Part shown: in pieces, positions 54,742 to 63,888 of the stretch
Position numbering within the stretch: position 1 is the first letter of the stretch
How the letters are laid out: each line of letters begins with the position of its first letter
Assembly (NCBI GenBank): GCA_017470055.1
Contig: JAFUFD010000088.1
Location: 124,001 to 188,000 of the forward strand
DNA from: Prevotella sp.
GTDB lineage: Bacteria > Bacteroidota > Bacteroidia > Bacteroidales > Bacteroidaceae
Direction: 5' to 3'
DNA length: 64,000 nucleotides
Translations under genes and position numbers: made by a program
Notes under the pieces: generated by a model
Databases searched by the model: none
The model's input: only the letters and a program-made list of their open reading frames with translations
What the model was told of the DNA's origin: nothing

Positions 54742-55827
54742 ATGCAAAATAGAATGAAAGAAGTGACATTGGTTCTGGAAGACGGAACGAGATTCAAAGG
54801 AAAGAGTTTTGGATATGACGCACCTGTTGCGGGCGAGGTCGTATTCAACACAGCGATGATGGGATACCCCGAGTCACTGACCGACCCCTCCTATGCGGGG
54901 CAGTTGATGGCATTGACCTATCCGTTAGTAGGGAATTATGGTGTGCCTCGCTTCTCCTTCGAGGAGAACGGTCTGCCCACCTTTATGGAGAGTGACAGGA
55001 TATACGCCTCGGCAATTATCGTGAGTGACTACAGCGAGGAGTATTCCCATTGGAACGCCCACGAGAGCCTTGCCGACTGGTTGAAGCGGGAGAAGGTGCC
55101 AGGAGTGACAGGCATCGATACCCGCCAGTTGACGAAAGTGCTGCGTGAGCATGGTGTGATGATGGGACGACTGGAGTTCGAGGGGACTTCGGGCTGCGAC
55201 ACGGTTGCGGCATACGAGACGGTCAACTGGGTGGACCGTGTTTCCTGCAAGGATATCATTAGATATAATGAGGGAGCGGGCAAGAAAGTGGTGTTGGTGG
55301 ACTGTGGCGTGAAGGCGAATATCATCCGCTGTCTGATCAACCGGGGAGTAGAGGTGATCCGTGTTCCCTGGAACTACGACTATACCGATATGGACTTCGA
55401 CGGACTCTTCCTTGCCAATGGTCCTGGTGACCCGGATATGTGTGAGGATGCCGTCAACATCATCCGCAAGCAGATGTCACAGAGTCGTAAACCCATCTGT
55501 GGTATCTGTATGGGTAACCAACTGCTGGCGAAGGCTGGTGGTGCTACTATCTATAAACTGAAATACGGACACCGCTCGCATAACCAGCCAGTACGTGAGG
55601 TGGGTACCAACCGTTGCTATGTGACCAGTCAGAACCATGGCTATGCGGTGGATGCCGCCACCCTTGGGAAAGAATGGCGTGAGTTGTTTGTGAATATGAA
55701 CGATGGCTCGAACGAGGGCATCCGTCATCAGACGAATCCCTGGTTCAGTAGCCAGTTCCACCCTGAGGCATGCTCAGGTCCCGTTGATACAGAATTTATG
55801 TTTGACCGTTTTATAGAAGCATTATAA
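54742..55827 (+). CDS. carA: Carbamoyl-phosphate synthase small subunit
   Basis: Glutaminase subunit (361 residues) supplying ammonia to CarB for pyrimidine and arginine synthesis. N-terminal CPSase domain (LVLEDGTRFKGKSFGYDAPV, GYPESLTDPSYAGQ) and C-terminal class I amidotransferase domain with nucleophile Cys256 (CGICMGNQLLAK) and the His340/Glu342 pair (SQFHPEACSG). The start could also be the Met at 54754. It ends one base before carB. Confidence 0.97.
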   Translation: MQNRMKEVTLVLEDGTRFKGKSFGYDAPVAGEVVFNTAMMGYPESLTDPSYAGQLMALTYPLVGNYGVPRFSFEENGLPTFMESDRIYASAIIVSDYSEEYSHWNAHESLADWLKREKVPGVTGIDTRQLTKVLREHGVMMGRLEFEGTSGCDTVAAYETVNWVDRVSCKDIIRYNEGAGKKVVLVDCGVKANIIRCLINRGVEVIRVPWNYDYTDMDFDGLFLANGPGDPDMCEDAVNIIRKQMSQSRKPICGICMGNQLLAKAGGATIYKLKYGHRSHNQPVREVGTNRCYVTSQNHGYAVDAATLGKEWRELFVNMNDGSNEGIRHQTNPWFSSQFHPEACSGPVDTEFMFDRFIEAL

Positions 55828-55828
55828 T

Positions 55829-58800
55829 ATGAGATACGATAATATCAAGAAAGTCCTGCTATTAGGCTCGGGTGCCTTGAAGATTGGTGAGGCTGGTGAG
55901 TTCGACTACTCGGGTAGTCAGGCATTGAAGGCATTGCGTGAGGAAGGCGTGAAGACAGTCCTCATCAATCCGAATATCGCCACGGTGCAGACCTCAGAGG
56001 GTGTCGCCGATGAGATATACTTCCTGCCTGTACAGCCCTATTTCGTTGAGCGTGTCATCCAGAAAGAGCGTCCTGACGGCATCCTCCTCTCGTTTGGCGG
56101 TCAGACGGCATTGAACTGTGGCGTGGAACTCTATAAGAGTGGTGTGCTCGACAAATATGGCGTGAAAGTGTTAGGTACCCCCGTGCAGGCTATCATGGAC
56201 ACAGAGGACCGTGAGTTGTTTGTCGAGAAACTCAATGAGATTGACGTGAAGACTATCAAGAGCGAGGCTTGTGAGACGATAGAGCAGGCTCGTCATGCTG
56301 CCAAGGAGTTAGGTTATCCCGTCATCCTTCGTGCCGCTTATGCCTTGGGTGGACTTGGCTCTGGGTTCTGCGATAACGAGGAGGAGTTGGATCGGCTCGC
56401 CGAGAAGGCTTTCGCATTCTCCCCACAAGTGTTGGTGGAGAAATCACTGAAAGGATGGAAGGAGATAGAGTACGAGGTGGTGCGTGACCGTTACGACAAC
56501 TGTATCACGGTATGTAACATGGAGAACTTCGACCCGTTGGGCATCCATACGGGTGAGTCTATCGTGATCGCTCCCTCGCAGACACTGACCAACTCGGAAT
56601 ACCATAAACTGCGTGCCCTTGCCATCAAGATTATCCGTCATATCGGTATCATCGGTGAGTGTAACGTGCAGTATGCCTTTGACCCGCAGTCGGAGGACTA
56701 TCGTGTCATTGAGGTCAATGCCCGTCTGAGTCGCTCCTCCGCCCTTGCCTCCAAGGCGACAGGTTATCCGCTCGCTTTTGTGGCTGCGAAACTGGGTATG
56801 GGCTACGGACTTTTTGAGTTGAGGAACTCCGTCACCAAGACGACCTCCGCATTCTTTGAGCCAGCCCTCGACTATGTGGTCTGTAAGATACCCCGTTGGG
56901 ACCTCTCGAAGTTCCATGGTGTCGACAAGGAGTTAGGCTCGTCGATGAAATCTGTCGGTGAGGTGATGGCGATAGGTCGTACCTTCGAGGAGGCTATCCA
57001 GAAGGGACTCCGTATGATCGGACAAGGCATGCATGGCTTTGTGGAGAATAAGGAGTTGGAGATCGCTGATGTGGATGCCGCCTTGCGAGAGCCTACCGAC
57101 AAGCGTATCTTCGTCATCTCGAAGGCGATGCACCTGCCACAATATGATATCGATCGTATCCATGAGTTGACGAAGATAGACAAGTGGTTCCTCTATAAAC
57201 TCAAGCATATTATTGATATTGATGAGCGATTGAGGAAAATCTCGGGGCTCTCAGCGTCCTCGGAGTTCTTGGAACTCCTTCGTACAGCAAAGATCTATGG
57301 CTTTACCGACTTCCAGATAGCACGTGCCATTGGACTGGAGGATAAGATGGGTAATATGCATCAGGCGATGCTGGAGGTACGTAAACTGCGTAAGGAGAAG
57401 GGTATCCTGCCTGTCGTCAAACAGATTGACACCCTTGCCGCTGAGTATCCCGCACAGACCAACTACCTGTATGTGACCTACAGTGGCACGGCAAGTGACA
57501 TACCTTTTGAGCATGACGGGAAGAGTATCATTGTCCTTGGCTCTGGTGCCTATCGTATCGGTTCCAGTGTGGAGTTCGACTGGTGTGGTGTACAGGCGCT
57601 GAACACCATTCGTAAGGAGGGGTGGAGAAGTGTTATGATCAACTATAACCCCGAGACGGTATCTACCGACTATGATATGTGTGACCGCCTGTATTTCGAC
57701 GAGTTGACGTTTGAGCGGGTGATGGATATCATCGACCTGGAACAGCCGCATGGGGTCATCGTGTCAACAGGTGGACAGATACCTAATAACCTCGCCATGT
57801 CACTTGCCGAGCAGCATGTGCCCATCCTTGGTACCTCCGCACAGGATATCGACGGTGCGGAAGACCGTGCGAAATTCTCCCAGATGCTGAATGAGTTAGG
57901 CGTCAACCAGCCGGAATGGAGTGCGCTGACCTCCATGCAGGATATTGACGCTTTTGTGGAGCGTGTCGGTTTCCCAGTCTTGGTGCGCCCATCCTATGTG
58001 CTTAGCGGTGCAGCCATGAATGTATGCTCCAACAAAGAAGAGTTGGAGCGTTTCCTGCAGTTGGCGGCAAATGTGAGCGAGGACCATCCTGTGGTGGTGT
58101 CTAAGTTCATCGAGCATGCCAAGGAGATCGAGATGGATGCGGTGGCAAAGGACGGTGAGATTCTTGCCTATGCCATTAGTGAGCATATTGAGTTCGCTGG
58201 TGTCCACTCTGGCGATGCCACCATCCAGTTCCCGCCCCAAAAACTATATGTGGAGACAGTGCGCCGCATCAAGCGTATCAGCAGACAGATCGCAAAGGCA
58301 CTGCATATCAACGGACCGTTTAATATCCAGTATATGGCAAGGGATAACGATATCCTTGTGATAGAGTGTAACCTGCGTGCCTCACGCTCTTTCCCGTTTG
58401 TCTCTAAGGTGCTGAAACTGAATTTAATAGAACTTGCCACGAAAGTGATGCTTGGACTACCTGTCGAGAAGCCACATAAGAACCTGTTCGACCTCGACTA
58501 CGTGGGTATCAAGGCAAGCCAGTTCTCTTTCAATCGGCTGCAGAAGGCAGACCCTGTATTGGGAGTGGATATGGCTTCAACAGGTGAGGTGGGTTGTATT
58601 GGTGATAATACAAATACGGCATTACTGAAGTCTATGCTGAGTGTAGGACATCGTATTCCCCAGAAGACCGTTTTGTTGTCGACAGGTACGGCAAAACAGA
58701 AGGCGGAGATGCTGGATGCGGCCCGCATGCTGGTGGAGAATGGTTATGAACTCTATGCCACAGGTGGTACGTCGAAGTATCTTGCCGACAATGGAATAGC

Positions 58801-59065
58801 CAATACCTTGGTGCACTGGCCCAGTGACCCTGACCAGCAGCCGCAGGCTCTCGACTTATTACACGACCATCAGATTGACATGGTTGTCAATATCCCTAAG
58901 GATCTGACCACCCATGAGTTGACGAACGGTTATAAGATACGTCGTGCCGCCATCGACCTCAATGTGCCGTTGATTACCAACAGCCGTCTTGCCTCAGCGT
59001 TTATTCATGCTTTCTGTACGGTAAGACTCGACCAGATAGGTATTAAGTCGTGGAGTGAGTATTGA
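55829..59065 (+). CDS. carB: Carbamoyl-phosphate synthase large subunit
   Basis: The 1078-residue synthetase, two homologous ATP-grasp halves (KVLLLGSGALKIGEAGEFDY and IVLGSGAYRIGSSVEFDWCG) plus a C-terminal MGS-like allosteric domain (TGTAKQKAEMLDAARMLVEN, YELYATGGTSKYLADNGI). Full length with all ATP-grasp motifs. It forms an operon with carA. A 31-bp perfect inverted repeat starts 11 bases after its stop. Confidence 0.98.
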   Translation: MRYDNIKKVLLLGSGALKIGEAGEFDYSGSQALKALREEGVKTVLINPNIATVQTSEGVADEIYFLPVQPYFVERVIQKERPDGILLSFGGQTALNCGVELYKSGVLDKYGVKVLGTPVQAIMDTEDRELFVEKLNEIDVKTIKSEACETIEQARHAAKELGYPVILRAAYALGGLGSGFCDNEEELDRLAEKAFAFSPQVLVEKSLKGWKEIEYEVVRDRYDNCITVCNMENFDPLGIHTGESIVIAPSQTLTNSEYHKLRALAIKIIRHIGIIGECNVQYAFDPQSEDYRVIEVNARLSRSSALASKATGYPLAFVAAKLGMGYGLFELRNSVTKTTSAFFEPALDYVVCKIPRWDLSKFHGVDKELGSSMKSVGEVMAIGRTFEEAIQKGLRMIGQGMHGFVENKELEIADVDAALREPTDKRIFVISKAMHLPQYDIDRIHELTKIDKWFLYKLKHIIDIDERLRKISGLSASSEFLELLRTAKIYGFTDFQIARAIGLEDKMGNMHQAMLEVRKLRKEKGILPVVKQIDTLAAEYPAQTNYLYVTYSGTASDIPFEHDGKSIIVLGSGAYRIGSSVEFDWCGVQALNTIRKEGWRSVMINYNPETVSTDYDMCDRLYFDELTFERVMDIIDLEQPHGVIVSTGGQIPNNLAMSLAEQHVPILGTSAQDIDGAEDRAKFSQMLNELGVNQPEWSALTSMQDIDAFVERVGFPVLVRPSYVLSGAAMNVCSNKEELERFLQLAANVSEDHPVVVSKFIEHAKEIEMDAVAKDGEILAYAISEHIEFAGVHSGDATIQFPPQKLYVETVRRIKRISRQIAKALHINGPFNIQYMARDNDILVIECNLRASRSFPFVSKVLKLNLIELATKVMLGLPVEKPHKNLFDLDYVGIKASQFSFNRLQKADPVLGVDMASTGEVGCIGDNTNTALLKSMLSVGHRIPQKTVLLSTGTAKQKAEMLDAARMLVENGYELYATGGTSKYLADNGIANTLVHWPSDPDQQPQALDLLHDHQIDMVVNIPKDLTTHELTNGYKIRRAAIDLNVPLITNSRLASAFIHAFCTVRLDQIGIKSWSEY

Positions 59066-59076
59066 TAAATAATTCA

Positions 59077-59115
59077 GCAAATATTTGGCGATTCGCCAAA
59101 TATTTGCTACTTTTG
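59077..59115 (+). promoter_or_regulatory. Perfect 31-bp inverted repeat overlapping the hybrid-kinase promoter
   Basis: GCAAATATTTGGCG (59077-59090) and CGCCAAATATTTGC (59094-59107) are perfect inverse copies with a 3-base centre. The left arm contains the -33 TTTG (59084-59087), and the right arm ends immediately before the -7 box TACTTTTG (59108-59115; 20-base spacer). It has no T-run, so an operator or stress-type element fits better than a carB terminator. Confidence 0.75.
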
Positions 59116-59143
59116 CAGGTAAATAACTAAAGAACAACAAAAA

Positions 59144-60292
59144 ATGGAGTTAACCGGCACCTTTGAGTCTGAAATAAATCGAAGTGACTATAAGATACTT
59201 ATCGTTGATGATGTGGTTAGTAATGTCCTGCTTCTCAAAATTCTGTTGACCAACGAGAAGTTTCAGGTATGCACTGCGTCGAATGGTAATACATGTATAG
59301 AACAAGCAAAGAAAGAGCATCCAGACCTGATTCTGTTGGATGTGATGATGCCTGATATCAGCGGTTTTGATACTGCTGTTATTTTGAAGAAGGATCCAGA
59401 GACGCTGGATATACCTATCATCTTCCTGACCGCATTGAATAATCCCAGCGACTTGGTGCATGGTTTTCAGGTGGGAGCCAATGACTTCCTCACGAAGCCG
59501 TTCAACAAGGAGGAGTTGGTGATGCGTGTGATGCACCAGATTAATCTGGTAGCCGCCAAACGTATTATCATTCGTCAGAACGAGGAGTTGAAACGCACTA
59601 TCTCCAACCGTGATAAGATGTATTCCGTCATTGCCCATGACCTGCGCTCTCCCATGGCATCTATCCGCATGGTGCTCAACCTTGCCGTGAATGTTGTCTC
59701 ACCCGAGACCGTTGGCGAGGAAATCTTCGGACTTTTGGATAAGGCTAACCGAGAGTCAGAGGAGACCCATGATTTGTTGGATAACCTGTTGAAATGGACA
59801 AAGAGCCAGACGGGTCGTCTGAATGTCGTTTATCAGGATGTCGAGTTGGACGATGTCGTTCCTGGTGTGGTTGATATCTTCATGATGATTGCGGAGATGA
59901 AGAAGATCAAGTTGCAGTATATCCCCAGTGATGAGAAACTGACAGTCCATGCGGATAATGATATGATCAAGACTGTGATTCGTAACTTTATCTCCAACGC
60001 CATCAAATTCACTCCAGAAGGAAAAGGTATCGAGGTCTACTATAAGCGAGAGGGTAACTTTGCCCGAATCAGTGTCCAAGACCATGGTGTGGGTATTGCC
60101 CCTGAGCGTATCGACTCTATCTTCCATAAGGGAGAGACAACTTATGGAACAGGTGGTGAGGAAGGTTCTGGACTTGGACTTCAGTTGTGTCAGGATTTTG
60201 CCCAGAAGAACGGTGGTGACGCTAAAGTAGAGTCGGTTCTTGGTGAGGGCTCTATCTTCAGTTTCACTATTCCTTTGAAGAAAGACGAATAA
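59144..60292 (+). CDS. Receiver domain - histidine kinase hybrid
   Basis: A 382-residue soluble signalling protein with an N-terminal receiver (VDDVVSN, phospho-acceptor Asp66 in LILLDVMMPD, Lys118 in LTKPFNKEEL), a DHp domain with His165 (SVIAHDLRSPMASIRM), and a HATPase domain (NFISNAIKFTPEGKG N-box, DHGVGIAPER, GEEGSGLGLQLCQDFAQ G-box). No membrane segment, so it answers an internal signal or another kinase. No response regulator gene is adjacent. Confidence 0.95.
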   Translation: MELTGTFESEINRSDYKILIVDDVVSNVLLLKILLTNEKFQVCTASNGNTCIEQAKKEHPDLILLDVMMPDISGFDTAVILKKDPETLDIPIIFLTALNNPSDLVHGFQVGANDFLTKPFNKEELVMRVMHQINLVAAKRIIIRQNEELKRTISNRDKMYSVIAHDLRSPMASIRMVLNLAVNVVSPETVGEEIFGLLDKANRESEETHDLLDNLLKWTKSQTGRLNVVYQDVELDDVVPGVVDIFMMIAEMKKIKLQYIPSDEKLTVHADNDMIKTVIRNFISNAIKFTPEGKGIEVYYKREGNFARISVQDHGVGIAPERIDSIFHKGETTYGTGGEEGSGLGLQLCQDFAQKNGGDAKVESVLGEGSIFSFTIPLKKDE

Positions 60293-60313
60293 TCAAACAA
60301 ACAATCAATATCA

Positions 60314-61351
60314 ATGAAACAAACCATACTTGTTACGGGAGGTACGGGCTTTATTGGCAGCCATACTACCGTAGAATTGCAGAATGCCGGCTATCAGGTC
60401 GTCATAGTTGATAACTTGTCAAACTCCAATGAAAAGGTCGTTGACGGTATCGAGAAGATAACAGGTGTCCGTCCCGCTTTCGAGAAAGTGGACTGCTGTG
60501 ACTTGGAGGCAATGGAGAATGTATTCAAGAAATACCCCTCAATAGAGGGTATTATCCACTTCGCCGCATCCAAGGCAGTAGGAGAGAGCGTGGAGAAGCC
60601 TCTGCTCTATTATCGTAATAATATCGTCAGTCTGGTGAACCTGCTGGAGTTGATGCCGAAATATAATGTAAAAGGTATTATCTTCTCATCCAGTTGTACC
60701 GTATATGGTCAGCCAGACCCGGAGAATCTCCCTGTGACAGAGGATGCGCCTATCAAACCTGCGGAGAGCCCCTATGGTAATACGAAGCAGATTAACGAGG
60801 AGATTATCCGTGATGACATCAATAGTGGTGCTCCTATCAAGGCTATCCTGCTGCGCTACTTCAATCCTATCGGCTCGCATCCTTCTGCTATTATTGGTGA
60901 GATGCCTAATGGCGTACCCATGAACCTGATTCCTTATGTGACCCAGACGGCGATGGGTATCCGGGAGCAGTTAAAGGTGTTTGGTAACGACTATAACACG
61001 CCTGATGGCACTTGTATCCGTGACTATATCTATGTGGTCGATCTTGCCAAGGCTCATGTGAAGGCGATGGCTCGTGTCTTAGATACTGATAGTGATAAAC
61101 TGGAGGTGTTTAACGTGGGTACTGGTCATGGTTGTACGACTAAGGAAATCGTTGATGCTTTCCAGAAAGCGACAGGTGTGAAACTCAACTGGACTTTCGC
61201 TCCTCGTCGTGCTGGCGACATCGAGAAGGTATGGGCTAATCCGGAGAAAGCCAACAAGGTGTTGGGGTGGAAGGCTGAGACCTCTTTGGAAGATACTTTG
61301 AAGAGTGCCTGGAATTGGCAGAAGAAACTGCGCGAGGAAGGAATTCAATAG
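60314..61351 (+). CDS. galE: UDP-glucose 4-epimerase
   Basis: A 345-residue extended SDR enzyme interconverting UDP-glucose and UDP-galactose. GGTGFIGSH (9-17) binds NAD, the serine is in FSSSCTVYG (124-132), and Tyr154/Lys158 (SPYGNTK) are catalytic. RYFNPIGSHPSAIIGEMPNG and GTCIRDYIYVVDLAKAHVKA are GalE-specific blocks. It follows the hybrid kinase by 21 bases and may share its promoter. Confidence 0.97.
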   Translation: MKQTILVTGGTGFIGSHTTVELQNAGYQVVIVDNLSNSNEKVVDGIEKITGVRPAFEKVDCCDLEAMENVFKKYPSIEGIIHFAASKAVGESVEKPLLYYRNNIVSLVNLLELMPKYNVKGIIFSSSCTVYGQPDPENLPVTEDAPIKPAESPYGNTKQINEEIIRDDINSGAPIKAILLRYFNPIGSHPSAIIGEMPNGVPMNLIPYVTQTAMGIREQLKVFGNDYNTPDGTCIRDYIYVVDLAKAHVKAMARVLDTDSDKLEVFNVGTGHGCTTKEIVDAFQKATGVKLNWTFAPRRAGDIEKVWANPEKANKVLGWKAETSLEDTLKSAWNWQKKLREEGIQ

Positions 61352-61408
61352 TAGAGACATATAACCAGTCATTTATTTGACTGTGTTTATTTTGTGTTTG
61401 TGTTGTTA

Positions 61409-61436
61409 TGAGCCCCCGATGCGAATCGAGGGCTCA
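61409..61436 (+). terminator. Hairpin between galE and the helicase gene
   Basis: TGAGCCC/GGGCTCA with inner CGAT/ATCG around a GCGA loop. There is no long T-run, so termination may be partial. It excludes the upstream ATG at 61408 as the helicase start. Confidence 0.6.
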
Positions 61437-61452
61437 TTCTATCCAAAAACTA

Positions 61453-63750
61453 ATGATGATGAATGAGAATCTCTTAGAACAGTTGAACGAAGGGCAGCGT
61501 GAAGCCGTCGTCTATTGTGACGGTCCCCAACTGGTGATTGCTGGTGCGGGATCGGGCAAGACACGTGTGTTGACCTATAAGATCGCCTATCTCTTGCAAC
61601 AGGGAATGAATCCTTGGAATATCCTTGCCTTGACCTTTACCAACAAGGCGGCACGGGAGATGAAAGAGCGTATCGGCAGACTGGTGGGGGGGGAGCGTGC
61701 CCGTTACTTGCAGATGGGTACTTTCCATTCTGTTTTTGCCCGCATTCTGAGGGCAGAGGCTGAGGTTCTTGGTTTCCAGTCGAACTTCACCATCTATGAC
61801 CAGAGCGATTCCCGTTCGTTGGTGAAGAGCATCATCAAAGAGATGCAGTTGGACGATAAGACATACAAGCCTGCCAGTGTCGCTGACAGGATATCGATGG
61901 CAAAGAACCACCTGTTGCTGCCTCATGCCTATGCCCAGAGCGCATGGACTACGGATGATGTCCAGCATAAGCGTCCCGCCATCAAGGATATATATATAAG
62001 GTATAGTGACCGTTGTCGTCAGGCTAACGCCATGGACTTCGATGATTTATTGGTTTATACCTATCTTTTGTTTAAGCGATATGAGGATATCCGACAGAAG
62101 TATATCGAGCGCTTCCAGTATGTGCTGGTGGATGAGTATCAGGACACTAACTATGCCCAGCAGGAGATTGTGGTGCTGTTGACAAAGGAGCATGGTCATG
62201 TCTGTGTGGTTGGTGATGATGCCCAGAGTATCTATAGTTTCCGTGGCGCTAACATCGATAATATCCTGAATTTCCAGAAGGAATATGGTGGTGCCAAACT
62301 CTCCAAACTGGAGCAGAACTATCGTTCGACGCAATTAATAGTACAAGCGGCAAATAGCCTAATCAGGCATAATGAGCGACAGATTCCCAAAGATGTCTTC
62401 AGCCAGAATGAGCATGGGGAGAAACTAATGCTCAAACCAGCCTATAGTGATAAGGAGGAGGCTATCATTGTTTGTAACGATATCAAGCGTATCAAACGAC
62501 AGGATATGTGTCATTATAGTGACTTTGCCATCCTCTACCGCACTAACTCCCAGAGTCGTTCGTTTGAGGAGCAGATGAGAAAGGATGGTATTCCTTATCG
62601 TATCTATGGTGGACTGAGTTTCTATCAGCGTAAGGAAATCAAGGACGTGATAGCCTACTATCGTGTGGTGACGAATCCCAATGACGAGGAGGCGTTGCGC
62701 CGTATCATCAACTATCCAACCCGAGGTATCGGTGATACTACCGTCAGCAAGATTGTGGAGGTTGCGAACATGCACGGTGTGAGTCTCTGGCAGGTCATTA
62801 GTCAGCCGATAGTCTTTGACCTGAAACTGGCGAAAGGCACTGCTGCAAAATTAGAGGCGTTCCGACAACTGGTAGAGGGATGGACGGGACGTGTCGGACA
62901 GGAAGATGCCTATGAACTGGGGCATGCTATCATCATGGAGAGTGGAATCAGTAAGGATATCTATAGTTCTAACAATCCTGAGGACTTGTCGAGGCAGGAG
63001 AACCTGGAGGAGTTCTTAGGAGGAATGCAGGATTTCGTGGAAGGTAGGAAAGAGGAGGACATGGGTGACCAGATATACCTCTCAGATTTCTTACAGGAAG
63101 TGGCGTTGCTTACCGACCTTGACAGCGATACGGGGGATGCCGATGACAAGGTGACACTGATGACGATACACAGTGCGAAGGGACTGGAGTTCCCAACAGT
63201 CTTTGTCGTCGGACTGGAGGAGAATATCTTCCCGTCACCGATGTGTACGAATAGTATGCGGGAGTTAGAGGAAGAGCGTCGTCTGCTGTATGTCGCCATC
63301 ACTCGTGCGGAGAAACATTGTATTTTGACCTGTGCGCAGAACCGCTGGCGTTATGGAAGGATGGAGTATGACACCCCTTCACGTTTTATCAAAGACATAG
63401 ATCCTACTCTTTTGCAGGTAGAGTCGGAGAGGGGAGGAGGATTCACCCCGTCATCTGTCGTGCGTCGTCCTGCCCCACGAGTGCAGAACCCACGTCCTGT
63501 TGCCACTCAGTTTATCGCTGACCCTAAACCCCGACTGGTTCCCGTGCGTCAGGAGACTCCCAGACCTCAGTCCGCCATTGGCAATATAGGACTCAAAGAG
63601 GGGAATGTGATAGAGCATCAGCGCTTTGGAGTAGGCACGGTCATCAAAATAGAAGGTGACGGAGAGAACACGAAAGCGACGGTAGCCTTCAAGAACGCAG
63701 GAACCAAGCAACTATTGCTGAAGTTCGCCAAATATACGATTATTCGCTAG
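61453..63750 (+). CDS. UvrD/PcrA-type ATP-dependent 3'-5' DNA helicase
   Basis: A 765-residue superfamily 1A helicase for repair and replication. Motif I is AGAGSGKTRVL, Ia is TFTNKAAREMKERI, II is VDEYQDTNYAQQ, III is VVGDDAQSIYSFRGA, IV is LEQNYRST, V is VTLMTIHSAKGLEFPTVFVV, and VI is EERRLLYVAITRAEKH. The start at MMMNENLLEQLNEGQREAVV is chosen because the longer frame begins inside the hairpin at 61409. The C-terminus has the Tudor-like region (IEHQRFGVGTVIKIEGDGEN) of PcrA. UvrD, PcrA and Rep cannot be separated from this alone. Confidence 0.95.
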   Translation: MMMNENLLEQLNEGQREAVVYCDGPQLVIAGAGSGKTRVLTYKIAYLLQQGMNPWNILALTFTNKAAREMKERIGRLVGGERARYLQMGTFHSVFARILRAEAEVLGFQSNFTIYDQSDSRSLVKSIIKEMQLDDKTYKPASVADRISMAKNHLLLPHAYAQSAWTTDDVQHKRPAIKDIYIRYSDRCRQANAMDFDDLLVYTYLLFKRYEDIRQKYIERFQYVLVDEYQDTNYAQQEIVVLLTKEHGHVCVVGDDAQSIYSFRGANIDNILNFQKEYGGAKLSKLEQNYRSTQLIVQAANSLIRHNERQIPKDVFSQNEHGEKLMLKPAYSDKEEAIIVCNDIKRIKRQDMCHYSDFAILYRTNSQSRSFEEQMRKDGIPYRIYGGLSFYQRKEIKDVIAYYRVVTNPNDEEALRRIINYPTRGIGDTTVSKIVEVANMHGVSLWQVISQPIVFDLKLAKGTAAKLEAFRQLVEGWTGRVGQEDAYELGHAIIMESGISKDIYSSNNPEDLSRQENLEEFLGGMQDFVEGRKEEDMGDQIYLSDFLQEVALLTDLDSDTGDADDKVTLMTIHSAKGLEFPTVFVVGLEENIFPSPMCTNSMRELEEERRLLYVAITRAEKHCILTCAQNRWRYGRMEYDTPSRFIKDIDPTLLQVESERGGGFTPSSVVRRPAPRVQNPRPVATQFIADPKPRLVPVRQETPRPQSAIGNIGLKEGNVIEHQRFGVGTVIKIEGDGENTKATVAFKNAGTKQLLLKFAKYTIIR

Positions 63751-63754
63751 ACAA

Positions 63755-63886
63755 TTAAAGAGCATCATCCTCCGGACGTTCCGGGAGATGATGCTTTATC
63801 TTTGGCAGGTGTTTCTTCTTTCGGAGGTAGGCAGCCTTTCGTGCCTCATACTCCTCGAAGTGTTTCTCCAGGAAATTATCCGCCAT
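63755..63886 (-). CDS. Small conserved Bacteroidales protein (43 residues)
   Basis: A 43-residue, highly charged, helical protein (MADNFLEKHFEEYEARKAAY, then LRKKKHLPKIKHHLPERPED and DAL). It starts 2 bases after the stop of the gene to its right (63889-63891), and the two are probably coupled. The EKHFEEYEARKAAYL pattern resembles a short Bacteroidales protein family often mislabelled as a dehydrogenase. Its 3' end overlaps the hairpin that probably terminates the helicase transcript. Function unknown. Confidence 0.7.
   Translation of the reverse strand: MADNFLEKHFEEYEARKAAYLRKKKHLPKIKHHLPERPEDDAL
63761..63795 (+). terminator. Helicase terminator inside the small reverse-strand gene
   Basis: AGCATCATC/GATGATGCT with inner CTCCGG/CCGGGAG and a T-rich tail; it overlaps the last codons of the convergent small gene. 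Confidence 0.7.
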
Positions 63887-63888
63887 CC

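Noticed and set aside
61408..61452. Upstream start for the UvrD/PcrA helicase
   Set aside because: The frame begins within the hairpin at 61409-61436 and adds residues without similarity to helicase N-termini.
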